DNA from: JALZKA01 sp963721645
Lineage (GTDB): Bacteria; Actinomycetota; Thermoleophilia; Solirubrobacterales; 70-9
Reading direction: 5' to 3'
Length of the DNA stretch: 64,000 bases
Assembly (NCBI GenBank): GCA_963721645.1
Contig: CAVRJK010000002.1
Coordinates: forward strand, 1,054,001 to 1,118,000
The notes below the pieces were generated by a model that ran no database searches, was not told the DNA's origin, and saw only the letters and a list, made by a program, of their open reading frames with translations. The stretch's first letter is position 1; each line of letters starts with the position of its first letter. The position numbers were made by a program, and so were the translations under genes. Of the stretch, positions 1 to 8,755 are shown one piece after another.

Positions 1-2
1 CC

Positions 3-458
3 TTACCGCGACCCGCGTCTGAGCTTCACCGCGTAAAGCACCCCGGAGCCCAAGAAGAGGACTCCCGTGAGGAGGAGCCAGCGACCCAAGAACGGGTCGG
101 TACCGAGTCCCGTCGACTCCACGATCTCGGGCTCTGAGAACCCCAGGATGACGGGGAACCAGACGATGAACACGAAGCCCGAAAGGAGCGCGGGGATCCG
201 CACGAAGTTGATCGAGAAGAGTCCCGGGGTCAGATCGGGCCGCTGGAGTCCCGCTCCGGCGATCACGCCGAGAATCGAGTAGAGGGGGAAGGCCAGCATG
301 TCGTGCACGACGATGGCCCCGACGAACCAGACCAGGAAGTTGACCGGATGCGCGGTGTCGGCTATCTCGAGGAACGCATACGTCGCAACGGCGAAGCTCG
401 CGATCACGGCGATCAGATGCAGAGGGCCGGCCCCATATCCCGTACGGAGCTTCGCCAC
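3..458 (-). CDS. Small integral membrane protein of unknown function
   Basis: A 151-residue protein with about four hydrophobic segments, near residues 14-34, 38-62, 84-105 and 124-143, and a short basic C-terminus. It starts with GTG one base after the stop codon of the molybdopterin protein upstream, so it is almost certainly the last gene of that five-gene operon. The reading frame closes with TAA at the very edge of the window and is complete. I do not recognise a family. The tight coupling to a membrane-bound oxidoreductase suggests, by inference only, a subunit or assembly helper of that enzyme. Confidence 0.75.
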   Translation of the reverse strand: MAKLRTGYGAGPLHLIAVIASFAVATYAFLEIADTAHPVNFLVWFVGAIVVHDMLAFPLYSILGVIAGAGLQRPDLTPGLFSINFVRIPALLSGFVFIVWFPVILGFSEPEIVESTGLGTDPFLGRWLLLTGVLFLGSGVLYAVKLRRGSR

Positions 459-459
459 C

Positions 460-1752
460 TCAGACCACCGTGAACGTCATCGACGAGACCCACTTGGTGC
501 AGTGCACGCCAGGCAGCGCCGGGACGATAACGCGCGCAGGAAAGCCGTGGTCGAGGGATAGATCCTCGCCATTCACCTTGAGGGCGAGAAGCGACCGCTC
601 GTCTGCCACCTGAATATCTGCGAGCGTCGCCTGGTTGAAGCTGCCGCCCTCCTCCAGCGATTGAACGGTGACTTCCGCGCCGCCTTCGATTCCGGCCATT
701 GCGGCAAGGTCTGAAATCCGCACTCCGGTCCAGTCCTGGGTCGTGGACCAACCTTCGACGCACGCGATCGGGAGGGACTCCGTGTGTTGCTCCATCGCGA
801 GGAGCTCATCGCGCGACAGTTCCACCGGTCCTGCGCCGCCGTCCAGGACGAGCCTCCAGACCGAGGTCGTGCTCGCCGGGTCGATCGCGGCTTCCATCGC
901 AGTTCTGTTGATCTGGAACTCGTTGGCGCCAGACCCGAACCCGCGGCCGCGGGGGGACAGGAAGGCAAGGCTTCTAAAGGGGCCGCCGGCTACCTGGCCG
1001 ACCGCCATCAACCCCAGACCCAATGAGCCCGCGCCCACGGCCCCCAGGAGTCCCCGGCGGGAGATCGTCGGCGCCTTGGGTGATTGGGGTGTGCTCGTGC
1101 CCTCCTGGAACGTTTCGGGTTTCGTGTGGTTCAGATCGTCACGCAACGGCTTGATCACGCCCTGCTCGCGAAAGGCCCGACGCGCTACGGGGATCTTTCC
1201 CACGATGTGGAGGCCGAGCGCGGCGAGGAAGATGAAAGCCCCGTAGTAGTGCGCGGAAACGAAGCTGAATCCGAACGGGTACCAGAGCTGGATGTTGAAG
1301 ACACCCGTAAAGAAGACGAAGAGACTGCCGCCCACGAGCAGGGCGAGCGACAACCGGTCGAGCAGGTGCGCCGGTGATCGCACCGGGGGCCACTCGAAGA
1401 ACTTCGGCATCGCCGACCAAAGCTTGGCCAGGAGAAGCGGGATGGCTGCGACCCCGGAGATGATGTGTAGGCCCTGCGTGAACGCATAAAGCCAGGCCGG
1501 GCTGGTCGGCCAGTCGAAGAAGTAGAGATCGAAGTTGACCGCGCCCGATCCGGTGATCGAGTTCTCGCCGAGCTCGGGGTAGTAGGCCACGTGCGAGAGA
1601 AAACCCGTGAGCGCACAGACCAGGATCAGGGGCAGGAGCGCCGAGCCCAGAATCGACGTGAGCCAAGGACCGCGCAGCGGACTCTTCCAGAAGTCGCGCT
1701 GGAAGGGGCCTGGCGGCGGCTTCTCGGGAAAGGGCTTTGGCAGCTTGGACAT
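460..1752 (-). CDS. Cytochrome b-type membrane domain fused to a sulfite-oxidase-family molybdopterin domain
   Basis: The N-terminal half (about residues 30-190) carries four membrane helices with candidate haem-ligand histidines H54, H96, H168 and H182, like a bacterial cytochrome b561-type domain. A twin-arginine-like stretch (SRRGLLG, from residue 231) leads into a fifth hydrophobic segment. The C-terminal half (about 280-430) resembles the molybdopterin domain of the sulfite oxidase/YedY family: C331, in the context PIACVEGWS, sits where the molybdenum-ligand cysteine lies in that family. The enzyme would be membrane-anchored with its catalytic domain outside the cytoplasm. The substrate cannot be told from sequence. 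It follows the lipoprotein gene by 9 bp and precedes the small membrane protein by 1 bp. Confidence 0.82.
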   Translation of the reverse strand: MSKLPKPFPEKPPPGPFQRDFWKSPLRGPWLTSILGSALLPLILVCALTGFLSHVAYYPELGENSITGSGAVNFDLYFFDWPTSPAWLYAFTQGLHIISGVAAIPLLLAKLWSAMPKFFEWPPVRSPAHLLDRLSLALLVGGSLFVFFTGVFNIQLWYPFGFSFVSAHYYGAFIFLAALGLHIVGKIPVARRAFREQGVIKPLRDDLNHTKPETFQEGTSTPQSPKAPTISRRGLLGAVGAGSLGLGLMAVGQVAGGPFRSLAFLSPRGRGFGSGANEFQINRTAMEAAIDPASTTSVWRLVLDGGAGPVELSRDELLAMEQHTESLPIACVEGWSTTQDWTGVRISDLAAMAGIEGGAEVTVQSLEEGGSFNQATLADIQVADERSLLALKVNGEDLSLDHGFPARVIVPALPGVHCTKWVSSMTFTVV

Positions 1753-1761
1753 GGTGAGGGT

Positions 1762-2769
1762 TCAGTTTCTAAAAGGCTGTATTCGTTGCAGCATTCCATC
1801 TTCGGTGGCCCCGGACACGATGGCCGAGCCGTCGCGGGGGTCAATAGCGATGGTGTTCGGTTGCTCAACGGCCGGATAGCGGTGACGCTCCTCGATGCCG
1901 TTTCGGGTGATCTCGAACTCAACGACCTCGTTCAAGGCCGTCAGCGTGACCCAAAGCCGCTCACGCTCCTCGTCGATGGCGATCCCGTACGGCGTGCCCT
2001 CCAGCGGCGTCGAGCCCACGCGCTCCGGACCGCTCTTCCGGAGCCTGAACTCAAGGATCGCGTCGCCCTGCGTGTCGATCACGAAACCCCGGTCGTCGAT
2101 GGCCCGGATGTGGGTGGGTCCCTCTCCCCCGCTGGTCGTTCCGAGCGGTTCGAGAGTCGTGGGGTCGTAAAGCGTGAGAACACGCTCGGCCACGGCGATG
2201 ACAGCGAGGAGCTCCCCCGCCGCAATCACGCTCCCGGGCTGCACCGGAGCGTCCACCGTCTCGATCACTTCGCCGTCCTCGATGACCGAGAGCGTGTCGC
2301 CGAACTCATCGCCGACGAAGATCCGGTCGCCGAGCGCCGTAGCGTCGTGCGGAAAGTCGCCCACACCCACCGATTCCACCGAGCCCGTCGGCAGCTCGGT
2401 GATGAACAGCTCGTCCGAGTCCTCGGCCGGGACCAGAACGGGCCCGCCGGGCGCAGCGATCTGAAGGTGCCGGGGGTGCGACGCGAGCGGGATGGTTCTC
2501 GCGATCTCAAACTCGTCGAGGTCGATCAGCTCCAGCGAGGGCGGCTCGCGAACGCCGAGTGCGGCGATGCCGGTTTCGCCGTCGACGATCAGCCCTTCCG
2601 CGCCGGATCCGACCTCGATGACCTCTCCGGCCGGCTCTGTCTCTAGCGGCGGCGCATCGGCCGGCTCGGCGACGGGCGGAAAGCCGTCCCCCTGCTTCTC
2701 CTCGCCATCACCGCAGCCGGGGAGACCGGCGACGGCGGCGCACAGGAGCGCTAGACGGCGGCGGACCAC
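1762..2769 (-). CDS. Beta-propeller lipoprotein (YncE-like)
   Basis: A 335-residue secreted protein. Residues 1-19 form a lipoprotein signal peptide ending in a lipobox (LPGC, C19). The rest is a series of blade-like repeats with recurring VV/AI-D-...-G-strand patterns (for example GDRIFVGDEFGDTLSVIEDG and ERLWVTLTALNEVVEFEITR), as in YncE/cytochrome d1-type seven-bladed propellers. It starts with GTG and overlaps the end of the DUF2064 gene by 19 bp, so the two are translationally coupled. Its place beside a membrane molybdoenzyme suggests an extracytoplasmic partner role, but this is inference. Confidence 0.78.
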   Translation of the reverse strand: MVRRRLALLCAAVAGLPGCGDGEEKQGDGFPPVAEPADAPPLETEPAGEVIEVGSGAEGLIVDGETGIAALGVREPPSLELIDLDEFEIARTIPLASHPRHLQIAAPGGPVLVPAEDSDELFITELPTGSVESVGVGDFPHDATALGDRIFVGDEFGDTLSVIEDGEVIETVDAPVQPGSVIAAGELLAVIAVAERVLTLYDPTTLEPLGTTSGGEGPTHIRAIDDRGFVIDTQGDAILEFRLRKSGPERVGSTPLEGTPYGIAIDEERERLWVTLTALNEVVEFEITRNGIEERHRYPAVEQPNTIAIDPRDGSAIVSGATEDGMLQRIQPFRN

Positions 2770-3392
2770 GCGGCTTCGATCTGACTCAGACGTGTGGAAA
2801 AGAGCGATCCGGGAGCCTGGCGGGCGACGGCGCGCGCGTCGGCGATCTCGTCCACATCCCTGAGCGTCGGGAGTTCGGCCCAGGCGAGCCCGAGGGCGTC
2901 AAGCCGGGCAATCTGTGCGCGGCAGGTCTGACTCGAGCTCATCGGGATCCCCCGGAACACCTCGGGCGACGGCTGCATCAGGCCGATGGCCCACCAGCCA
3001 CCGTCCTCTGCGGGGCCCAGGACAGCGTCGTTCGCCGCATCGCAGAGGGTCTCGATCGCCCCGGTCAAAAGAGCCGCCGATACCTGAGGAGTGTCCATGC
3101 CGATCAGGAGCGCCGGGCCATTCGTCTCCTGAAAGGCGCCGGCCAGTCGCGAGTCCAGCCCGCCCGCGGTCTGGGGGACAACCTCGAAGCCGTCGGGTAG
3201 CCATGCGCCCGGCGAGCCGTCAAGGATGAGGATGCGACGGCTGGCCGGAGTCGCCGCGGCAGCCAGGAGAGTGTCGGCCAGGGCCGCCTCGGCGACGGAC
3301 GCCGCCTCGGCTTCGGTCAGCGGCGGGCTGAGGCGGGTCTTCGAGTGGCCCGGGCGTGGCTCCTTGGCGATCACGAGAAGGTCGACGCTCAT
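2751..3392 (-). CDS. DUF2064/TIGR04282-type glycosyltransferase-like protein
   Basis: A 213-residue protein with the hallmarks of the rSAM/selenodomain-associated transferase 1 family (GT-A-like fold): an N-terminal VIAKEPRPGHSKTRL segment, a central IGMDTPQV motif in the place of the GT-A metal-binding Asp, and AEDGGWWAIGL. Members are nucleotidyl/sugar transferases whose substrates are mostly unknown. Its ATG overlaps the stop of the upstream GT2 gene by 4 bp. In many genomes this family sits beside a GT2 enzyme, as here, so the two probably work on the same glycoconjugate. Confidence 0.83.
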   Translation of the reverse strand: MSVDLLVIAKEPRPGHSKTRLSPPLTEAEAASVAEAALADTLLAAAATPASRRILILDGSPGAWLPDGFEVVPQTAGGLDSRLAGAFQETNGPALLIGMDTPQVSAALLTGAIETLCDAANDAVLGPAEDGGWWAIGLMQPSPEVFRGIPMSSSQTCRAQIARLDALGLAWAELPTLRDVDEIADARAVARQAPGSLFSTRLSQIEAAWSAAV

Positions 3393-4057
3393 CGCATGGC
3401 CTTCGACATGTCCAGCACGGCCCGGGCGGTTCCGCGCACCGTGCCGGTCACCTTGGAGCGACCGGCACGAGGCAAGTAGGACACCTCCGCTTCGGAGATT
3501 CGCATCCCGGCGCTGCTCGCGAGGAGGACCATCTCGAGGGGCCAGCCGAACCGGCGGTCACGGACGTCGAGACCGATGAGGTCTTCCCGGCGGGCAGCGC
3601 GCATTGGACCCAGGTCTCTCAACTCGACGCCGGTGCGACGGCGAAGCATCTCGACAAGGATTCTGTTGGCCGCCCGCGCATGGATCGGCCATGCCCCCGG
3701 CTCGGCGCGGCGGGCGCCCAGCACCAGGTCGGACGAGCCGGCCAGCACGGGTCCGGTGACCCTGGGCAGCTCCTGAGGGTCCAGCGACCGATCACAATCC
3801 ATGAAGGCGACGACCTCCGCGCGCGAGGCGGAAAGTCCGGCCGCACAGGCAGCGCCGAATCCCCGGCGTGGCTCCACGACCACCTCGGCCCCAAGGCTTC
3901 GCGCCAGCTCTCCCGATCCATCCTCGGAGCCATTGTCCGCCACGATCGGCCGATACCCGGAGGGCATCCGCTCGAGGACCCAGGGGATCGCCTCCACCTC
4001 GTCGAGGACAGGAAGGATCACGTCGACTTCACCTGCGGACCGGGAAAGTTTCACCAC
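3389..4057 (-). CDS. Family 2 glycosyltransferase (DPM1/TIGR04283-like)
   Basis: A 222-residue GT-A fold enzyme. The nucleotide-binding start (VILPVLDE), the ADNGSEDGS loop and the metal-binding D-x-D-like AFMDCDRSLDP are present in the expected order. It has no membrane segment, so it is probably cytoplasmic or peripheral. Two GTG codons open the listed frame; a further GTG ten codons on, just before VILPV, has a better-spaced AGGTGA and could be the true start. It is the first gene of the five-gene minus-strand operon and is divergent from the membrane protein at 4135. Confidence 0.82.
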   Translation of the reverse strand: MVKLSRSAGEVDVILPVLDEVEAIPWVLERMPSGYRPIVADNGSEDGSGELARSLGAEVVVEPRRGFGAACAAGLSASRAEVVAFMDCDRSLDPQELPRVTGPVLAGSSDLVLGARRAEPGAWPIHARAANRILVEMLRRRTGVELRDLGPMRAARREDLIGLDVRDRRFGWPLEMVLLASSAGMRISEAEVSYLPRAGRSKVTGTVRGTARAVLDMSKAMR

Positions 4058-4082
4058 ACCTGCGTGCGCCGAACGGGACGTT

Positions 4083-4103
4083 CGTTACACGCGAGACGTA
4101 ACG
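4083..4103. promoter_or_regulatory. Perfect inverted repeat in a divergent promoter region
   Basis: CGTTAC, nine bases, then GTAACG: a 21-bp dyad in the 77-bp gap between the divergent GT2 operon and the membrane-protein/epimerase operon. The position fits a repressor operator serving one or both directions. No regulator gene adjoins it and I cannot name the family. Confidence 0.35.
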
Positions 4104-4134
4104 CCCGGCCCTCTCGTGTCTACTGAGACCGAGA

Positions 4135-5445
4135 GTGGAAACGGCGAACCTCCCAGATCGTGATCCCGGACAGCTCCGGACGGTCGCTTTTGCGATCGCC
4201 GGCTGGGCTGCCCTGATCGCTGCGGGATACCTGTGGGGCACGCACCTGAACGACCGGGGCGTGGAGATCATGCTCGACGCTCCACCCCTTTACGGCGAAT
4301 TCCTGACGCGCCTGGACGCCGGAGTCTTGTGGTCGGTCGGCGTTGCGCTCGCGTTCGTCCTGGCGGCGCCGCTGATGGTGAAGCGTGCCTCCTGGCGCAT
4401 CCTCCTCCTTGCCACCGCCGTCTCCGCCTTCGTCTGGCCGCTTGCGCTTGCGCTGATCGACGGTACGCAGGAGATATCCGAGCCCCTCCTGGTCTCCACC
4501 CAGTACCTGCTGGCAGTTCCCCAGGTAGGCAACCCCGGCGACTTCCTCACCGGGTTCGTGGACAACATCGACGATTACCCGGCCCACGTCAGAGCTCATC
4601 CGCCGGCGATGGTCCTTGGACTGTGGGGGCTCGACCAGGCCGGGCTCGGCGGGGAGTGGGCGGCAGCGTTCGTGATCCTCGCAATCGCGGCCACTGCTGC
4701 GCCTGCAGCGCTGATCGCGATGCGGGCCCTGGCCGGTGAGGACAGCGCCCGAAGGGCGGCTCCTTACCTGGTTCTGACGCCGCTTGCGCTGTCGATCGGA
4801 ACAACGGCCGACGCCCTCTACATGGCCGTCGGAGCCTGGGGGGTCTGCGCCGTGGTTCTGGCGATTCTCGGCACCGGGCGACGCTCGGACGTCCTCGCAC
4901 TCGTCGGAGGTCTGTTGCTGGGGCTGACGATCTTCCTGAACTACGGCTTGGTCCTCTTGGCGCTGATTCCGTTGGCGGTCGCGGTCGCAAAGCGGCGCGT
5001 GCGACCGATCGCCGTGGCCTCTGCGGGAGGCCTCATTGTCGTCCTTGCCTTCCTCGCCGCGGGGTTCTGGTGGCTGGACGGGCTGAACGTCACCCGGCGC
5101 GAGTATTCGCAAAGCGTCGCCAGCACGCGCCCCTACGATTATTTCTTGCTGAACAACCTCGCGGTGATCGCACTCGTGATCGGGCCGGTCGCATTCGTCG
5201 CCCTCACGAGGCTTCGCGACAAGTCGGCATGGCTTCTCGTCGGTGGCGGCCTCGGCGCGATCCTGATCGCCGACGTCACGGGCCTTTCCAAGGCCGAAGT
5301 CGAGCGGATCTGGCTTCCCTTTTTGATCTGGGTGCTCCTGGCCACGGCCTCCCTCCCCGCATCGACGGCTTGGATGCGGTCTCTTCTCGCCGTTCAGGCA
5401 GTCGTCGCCATCGTCATCGGCGTTCACGTGGAGACGATCTGGTGA
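4135..5445 (+). CDS. Polytopic membrane protein, possible GT-C-type glycosyltransferase
   Basis: A 436-residue protein made mostly of hydrophobic helices (roughly ten to twelve). It has one long extracytoplasmic-type loop containing a HPPAMVLGLW motif, reminiscent of HPP motifs in GT-C mannosyl/arabinosyltransferase-like membrane proteins. It starts with GTG, the only start before the first hydrophobic segment. Its stop overlaps the start of the epimerase gene (GTGA), so the pair is co-translated and probably shares a cell-surface polysaccharide role. The enzymatic assignment is inference; a transporter is possible. Confidence 0.7.
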   Translation: METANLPDRDPGQLRTVAFAIAGWAALIAAGYLWGTHLNDRGVEIMLDAPPLYGEFLTRLDAGVLWSVGVALAFVLAAPLMVKRASWRILLLATAVSAFVWPLALALIDGTQEISEPLLVSTQYLLAVPQVGNPGDFLTGFVDNIDDYPAHVRAHPPAMVLGLWGLDQAGLGGEWAAAFVILAIAATAAPAALIAMRALAGEDSARRAAPYLVLTPLALSIGTTADALYMAVGAWGVCAVVLAILGTGRRSDVLALVGGLLLGLTIFLNYGLVLLALIPLAVAVAKRRVRPIAVASAGGLIVVLAFLAAGFWWLDGLNVTRREYSQSVASTRPYDYFLLNNLAVIALVIGPVAFVALTRLRDKSAWLLVGGGLGAILIADVTGLSKAEVERIWLPFLIWVLLATASLPASTAWMRSLLAVQAVVAIVIGVHVETIW

Positions 5446-6500
5446 GCACCGATTGCATTCTCGTGACGGGCGGAGCCGGCTTTATCGGCTCGCACATCGT
5501 CGACGAGCTTGTCGAGAGCGGCCACAGGGTTCGGGTCCTCGACTCGCTCGACGGGCTGGCGCATTCGGTCCAGCCGGACTATCTGGCCGACCAAGCCGAG
5601 TACGTCTGGGGCGACGTCAGAGACCCGGAAACGGTCCGTAAGGCCCTGGAAGGCGTCGTGGCGGTCTCGCACCAGGGAGCGATGGTCGGGCTTGGTGTGG
5701 ACTTCCAGGACGCGCCAGACTACGTGTCCAACAACTCGCTCGGCACGGCCGTGCTGCTCGGAGAACTGCACTCCCGCGGATTCGGCGGCCGCTTGGTCCT
5801 GGCCAGCTCGATGGTCGTCTACGGAGAGGGCCGCTACGTCTGCGCGAAACACGGCGTGGTCGCCCCTGCGCCGCGCGCGCCAGAGATGCTCGAGCGCCGC
5901 GAGTTCGAGCCGCCCTGCCCGGTATGCGGAGAAAGCCTGTCGCCCGAAGCCGTTCCCGAGGATGCAGCTCTGGACCCGCGGAACGTCTACGCCGCGACGA
6001 AGCTGAACCAGGAGCATCTCTGCTCGGCCTGGGGGCGCGAATCAGGTTCTGCGGTGACCTCTCTTCGCTACCACAACGTCTACGGACCCCGGATGCCGCG
6101 GGACACGCCTTATGCCGGTGTGGCAAGCATCTTTCGCAGTGCGCTGGAGTCCGCGCGTGCTCCGGCCGTCTTTGAGGACGGCGGCCAGCGCCGAGACTTC
6201 GTCCACGTTCGCGACGTCGCCCACGCAAACGTCCTGGCACTTGCGGCGCCCGCCGGCGTTTCCGGAGCCCTAAACGTGGCTTCTGGCACTCCGCATACCG
6301 TCGGCGAGATGGCAGCGGCGCTCTCGCGCGCAATGGGCGGCCCCGAACCGCAGGTGACGGGCGAGTTTCGCCTGGGTGACGTGCGCCACGTCTTCGCATC
6401 GACCGAGAAGGCGAATGCGGAACTGGGTTTTCGGCCAGCCGTCGGCTTCGACGAGGGGATGGCCGAGTTCGCTCAGGCGCCGTTGCGCTCGCCCGGCTGA
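5442..6500 (+). CDS. NAD-dependent nucleotide-sugar epimerase with a zinc-ribbon-like insertion
   Basis: A 352-residue extended short-chain dehydrogenase. The NAD-binding GGAGFIGSH lies at residues 10-18 and the catalytic YxxxK at Y183/K187, followed by RYHNVYGPRMP as in sugar epimerases. The GTG start is chosen because it overlaps the upstream stop (GTGA) and immediately precedes the Rossmann strand; the frame stays open far upstream but only as a shadow. Between the core strands an insertion carries C134-x2-H137 and C159-x2-C162, a zinc-ribbon-like set typical of a dTDP-L-rhamnose 4-epimerase-like subgroup. The 3' end overlaps the convergent miaA gene by 28 bp. Confidence 0.85.
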   Translation: MSTDCILVTGGAGFIGSHIVDELVESGHRVRVLDSLDGLAHSVQPDYLADQAEYVWGDVRDPETVRKALEGVVAVSHQGAMVGLGVDFQDAPDYVSNNSLGTAVLLGELHSRGFGGRLVLASSMVVYGEGRYVCAKHGVVAPAPRAPEMLERREFEPPCPVCGESLSPEAVPEDAALDPRNVYAATKLNQEHLCSAWGRESGSAVTSLRYHNVYGPRMPRDTPYAGVASIFRSALESARAPAVFEDGGQRRDFVHVRDVAHANVLALAAPAGVSGALNVASGTPHTVGEMAAALSRAMGGPEPQVTGEFRLGDVRHVFASTEKANAELGFRPAVGFDEGMAEFAQAPLRSPG

Positions 6501-7384
6501 GCGTCAAGCATCCGGAGCATCGAGACAGCGACCTCCTCGTCGCTCTGGCCGGTCCGGTCGATCAGCTCTACCCCCGGCATCCGGCGCATCCAGGTGAGCT
6601 GGCGCCGGGCAAAAGCGCGCTGTGCCGACTTCATGCGCTCGACATCGCCCCGCAGTAGCTCTTCAAACCCGATTGCCGCCCTGGCGGTACGGGACGCACC
6701 CGCCTCCTCAGCCCTTCGAGCCTCATCCGCGGCGCCCGCCACGACCATGCCCTCAACACGCTTGTCGATATTCGCGTGCAGCTCGTCGCGGTCGAGGGCT
6801 AGCCCGATCAACAGCGCTGGACGGCGCAGGCGCTCTGTCCAGAGACCCTCGCTCGATGCGTGCGGCGCGATGCCCAGGCGGGTCAGCTCAGTCAGGCGTG
6901 AGATCCGCTTGCGGTCATTCGGGTGGACCCCCGAACGCAGTTCCTCGGGTAGCTCTGAATGCAGGGCATCGGGGCCCCGCTCAGCCAGATCGCCCTCGAC
7001 CGCAGAGCGGACTTCGGCCGGCACAGGCGGGCGCATCTCAAGATCGGCCAGGGCTGCTCGCAGATAGAGCCCGGTGCCGCCGACCACGATCGGCCGTCTG
7101 CGCGCGTCGAGCAGCGCGTCGATCTCCCGGTGGGCGAGCTCGGCAAAGCGCCCAGCCGAGAACTCGTCGGTGACGTCCGCGATCCCGACGAGGCGGTGTT
7201 CGAGCGCGCGCCGCTCCGCATCCGTCGGAGCGCCGCTCAGGACCTCCAGGCCGCGGTAGACCTGGATCGAGTCGCATCCGACCCCGACCGGGTCCTCCCC
7301 ACGATCGCGCAGAAGCTCGGCCAGGGCGACGGCCACGCCGGTCTTGCCGACGGCCGTCGGCCCGAAGATCGCGACGACGTCCAT
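6473..7384 (-). CDS. miaA: tRNA dimethylallyltransferase MiaA
   Basis: Transfers a dimethylallyl group to A37 of tRNAs reading UNN codons. At 303 residues it has family-typical length. The P-loop GPTAVGKT is at residues 8-15, followed by the DSIQVYRGLEVLSG segment and VVGGTGLYLRA, all diagnostic. It lies 11 bp downstream of miaB, whose product methylthiolates the same base, so both steps of ms2i6A synthesis are encoded together. The last gene of the rny operon; its end overlaps the convergent epimerase gene. Confidence 0.97.
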   Translation of the reverse strand: MDVVAIFGPTAVGKTGVAVALAELLRDRGEDPVGVGCDSIQVYRGLEVLSGAPTDAERRALEHRLVGIADVTDEFSAGRFAELAHREIDALLDARRRPIVVGGTGLYLRAALADLEMRPPVPAEVRSAVEGDLAERGPDALHSELPEELRSGVHPNDRKRISRLTELTRLGIAPHASSEGLWTERLRRPALLIGLALDRDELHANIDKRVEGMVVAGAADEARRAEEAGASRTARAAIGFEELLRGDVERMKSAQRAFARRQLTWMRRMPGVELIDRTGQSDEEVAVSMLRMLDAQPGERNGA

Positions 7385-7395
7385 CGCGGGTCCCG

Positions 7396-8718
7396 TCAGC
7401 CGATGCGGCTGAGGATGCGCTCGTGCCCGAGGAGGGTCTGCGAGGTGGCCTTGGTGACCTCTACCTCGACCAGGTCGCCCGGCTGCGCGGTCCCCTCGAA
7501 GTTGACGGCCTTGTTATGGCGGCTTCGGCCACGGAGCCGGGTGGGGTCAGTTCGGCTGGGACCTTCAACCAACACGTCGAGCGTGCGCCCGACGAAGCGC
7601 TGTGCGCGCTCCTTGGCACGGGCCTGAACCATGTCGACGAGGCGCTTCATTCGCTCCTGCTTGACCGGGTGTGGGACCTGGCCGTCCATTGTCGCCGCCT
7701 CGGTCCCGCGACGGGGCGAAAAGACGAAGGTGAAAGCGCCGTCGTAGGCGACCTGATCGACGATCTCCAGGGTCTGCTCGAAATCCTCGTCCGTTTCACC
7801 CGGGAAGCCGACGATGATGTCGGTCGTGAGCGCGCAATCGGGCACGTGCTCGCGGATCAGGGCAACGCGGTCCAGGTAGCGCTCGCGCGTGTAGGTGCGG
7901 CGCATGGCTTTCAGGATCGGGCTCGACCCGGACTGGAGCGGCAGGTGGATGTGCTCACAAAGGGCGTCGCACTCGGCGTGGGCCAGGATCACGTCCTCGC
8001 GCATGTCCTTTGGATGGGGGCTCGTGTAGCGGATGCGATCAATCCCATCCACCGCATCAACGGCGCGAAGTAGCTCGGCGAAGCTCATCCGGTCGTCGCC
8101 GCGCAAATCGCGTCCGTAGGCGTTCACGTTCTGGCCGAGGAGGGTCACCTCACGGACGCCGTCGCCGGCGAGGCGTTCGACCTCGGCGATCAGCTCAAGA
8201 GCAGGACGGGATTCCTCACGCCCGCGGGTGGAAGGAACGATGCAGTAGGAGCAGACGCAGTTGCAGCCCTGGGAGATCTGAAGCCATGCCTGAAACTCGC
8301 GCGTGCGCTTCATGGGCAGGTGCCCCGCGAAGCCCTCGAACTCGAAGAAGCCCTGCGCGCCGATCGAGTCCGTCGTCAGGAACTCCGCAAGCCGCCCGAT
8401 CTGCCCCGGTCCAAATGCCACGTCCACGAACGGGAAGCGCTCGAAAATCTCATCCTTCAAAGACTGCGCCCAGCAGCCCCCGACGCCCACGATCCGGCTC
8501 GGATCCTCGGATTTCAGGCGCTTGGCGTGCCCGAGGTGCGCGATGAACCGCGAATCTGCCGACTCGCGAATGGAGCAGGTGTTGAAGAGGATGAGATCGG
8601 CGACCTCTCGATCAGGCGCTTCGGAATATCCGAGCGACTCGAGCATGCCGCGCATGCGCTCCGAGTCGTGCTCGTTCATTTGGCACCCGAAGGTGGTCAC
8701 GTGATAGCGCGGCATCAC
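7396..8718 (-). CDS. miaB: tRNA-2-methylthio-N6-dimethylallyladenosine synthase MiaB
   Basis: Radical-SAM methylthiotransferase acting on i6A37 of tRNA. The N-terminal UPF0004 domain has three cluster cysteines (C12, C48, C82); the radical-SAM motif gives C152, C156 and C159; a TRAM domain closes the protein near residues 375-438. At 440 residues it has standard length. A GTG and an ATG are adjacent at the start (8718 and 8715); either is possible. Immediately upstream of miaA on the same strand. Confidence 0.97.
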   Translation of the reverse strand: MMPRYHVTTFGCQMNEHDSERMRGMLESLGYSEAPDREVADLILFNTCSIRESADSRFIAHLGHAKRLKSEDPSRIVGVGGCWAQSLKDEIFERFPFVDVAFGPGQIGRLAEFLTTDSIGAQGFFEFEGFAGHLPMKRTREFQAWLQISQGCNCVCSYCIVPSTRGREESRPALELIAEVERLAGDGVREVTLLGQNVNAYGRDLRGDDRMSFAELLRAVDAVDGIDRIRYTSPHPKDMREDVILAHAECDALCEHIHLPLQSGSSPILKAMRRTYTRERYLDRVALIREHVPDCALTTDIIVGFPGETDEDFEQTLEIVDQVAYDGAFTFVFSPRRGTEAATMDGQVPHPVKQERMKRLVDMVQARAKERAQRFVGRTLDVLVEGPSRTDPTRLRGRSRHNKAVNFEGTAQPGDLVEVEVTKATSQTLLGHERILSRIG

Positions 8719-8755
8719 CGCGGAGGGTAACCACGGGACCGGGTCAGGGACCGAA

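Noticed and set aside
4070..4084. LexA-like dyad CGAAC-N5-GTTCG
   Set aside because: Actinobacterial SOS boxes need a four-base spacer and longer arms; here the spacer is five and the flanking genes are not DNA-repair genes.
4120..5427. A 435-codon minus-strand frame opposite the membrane protein gene
   Set aside because: Its composition is extremely Arg/Asp/Gln-rich and low-complexity, while the plus strand encodes clear membrane helices with a coupled neighbour.
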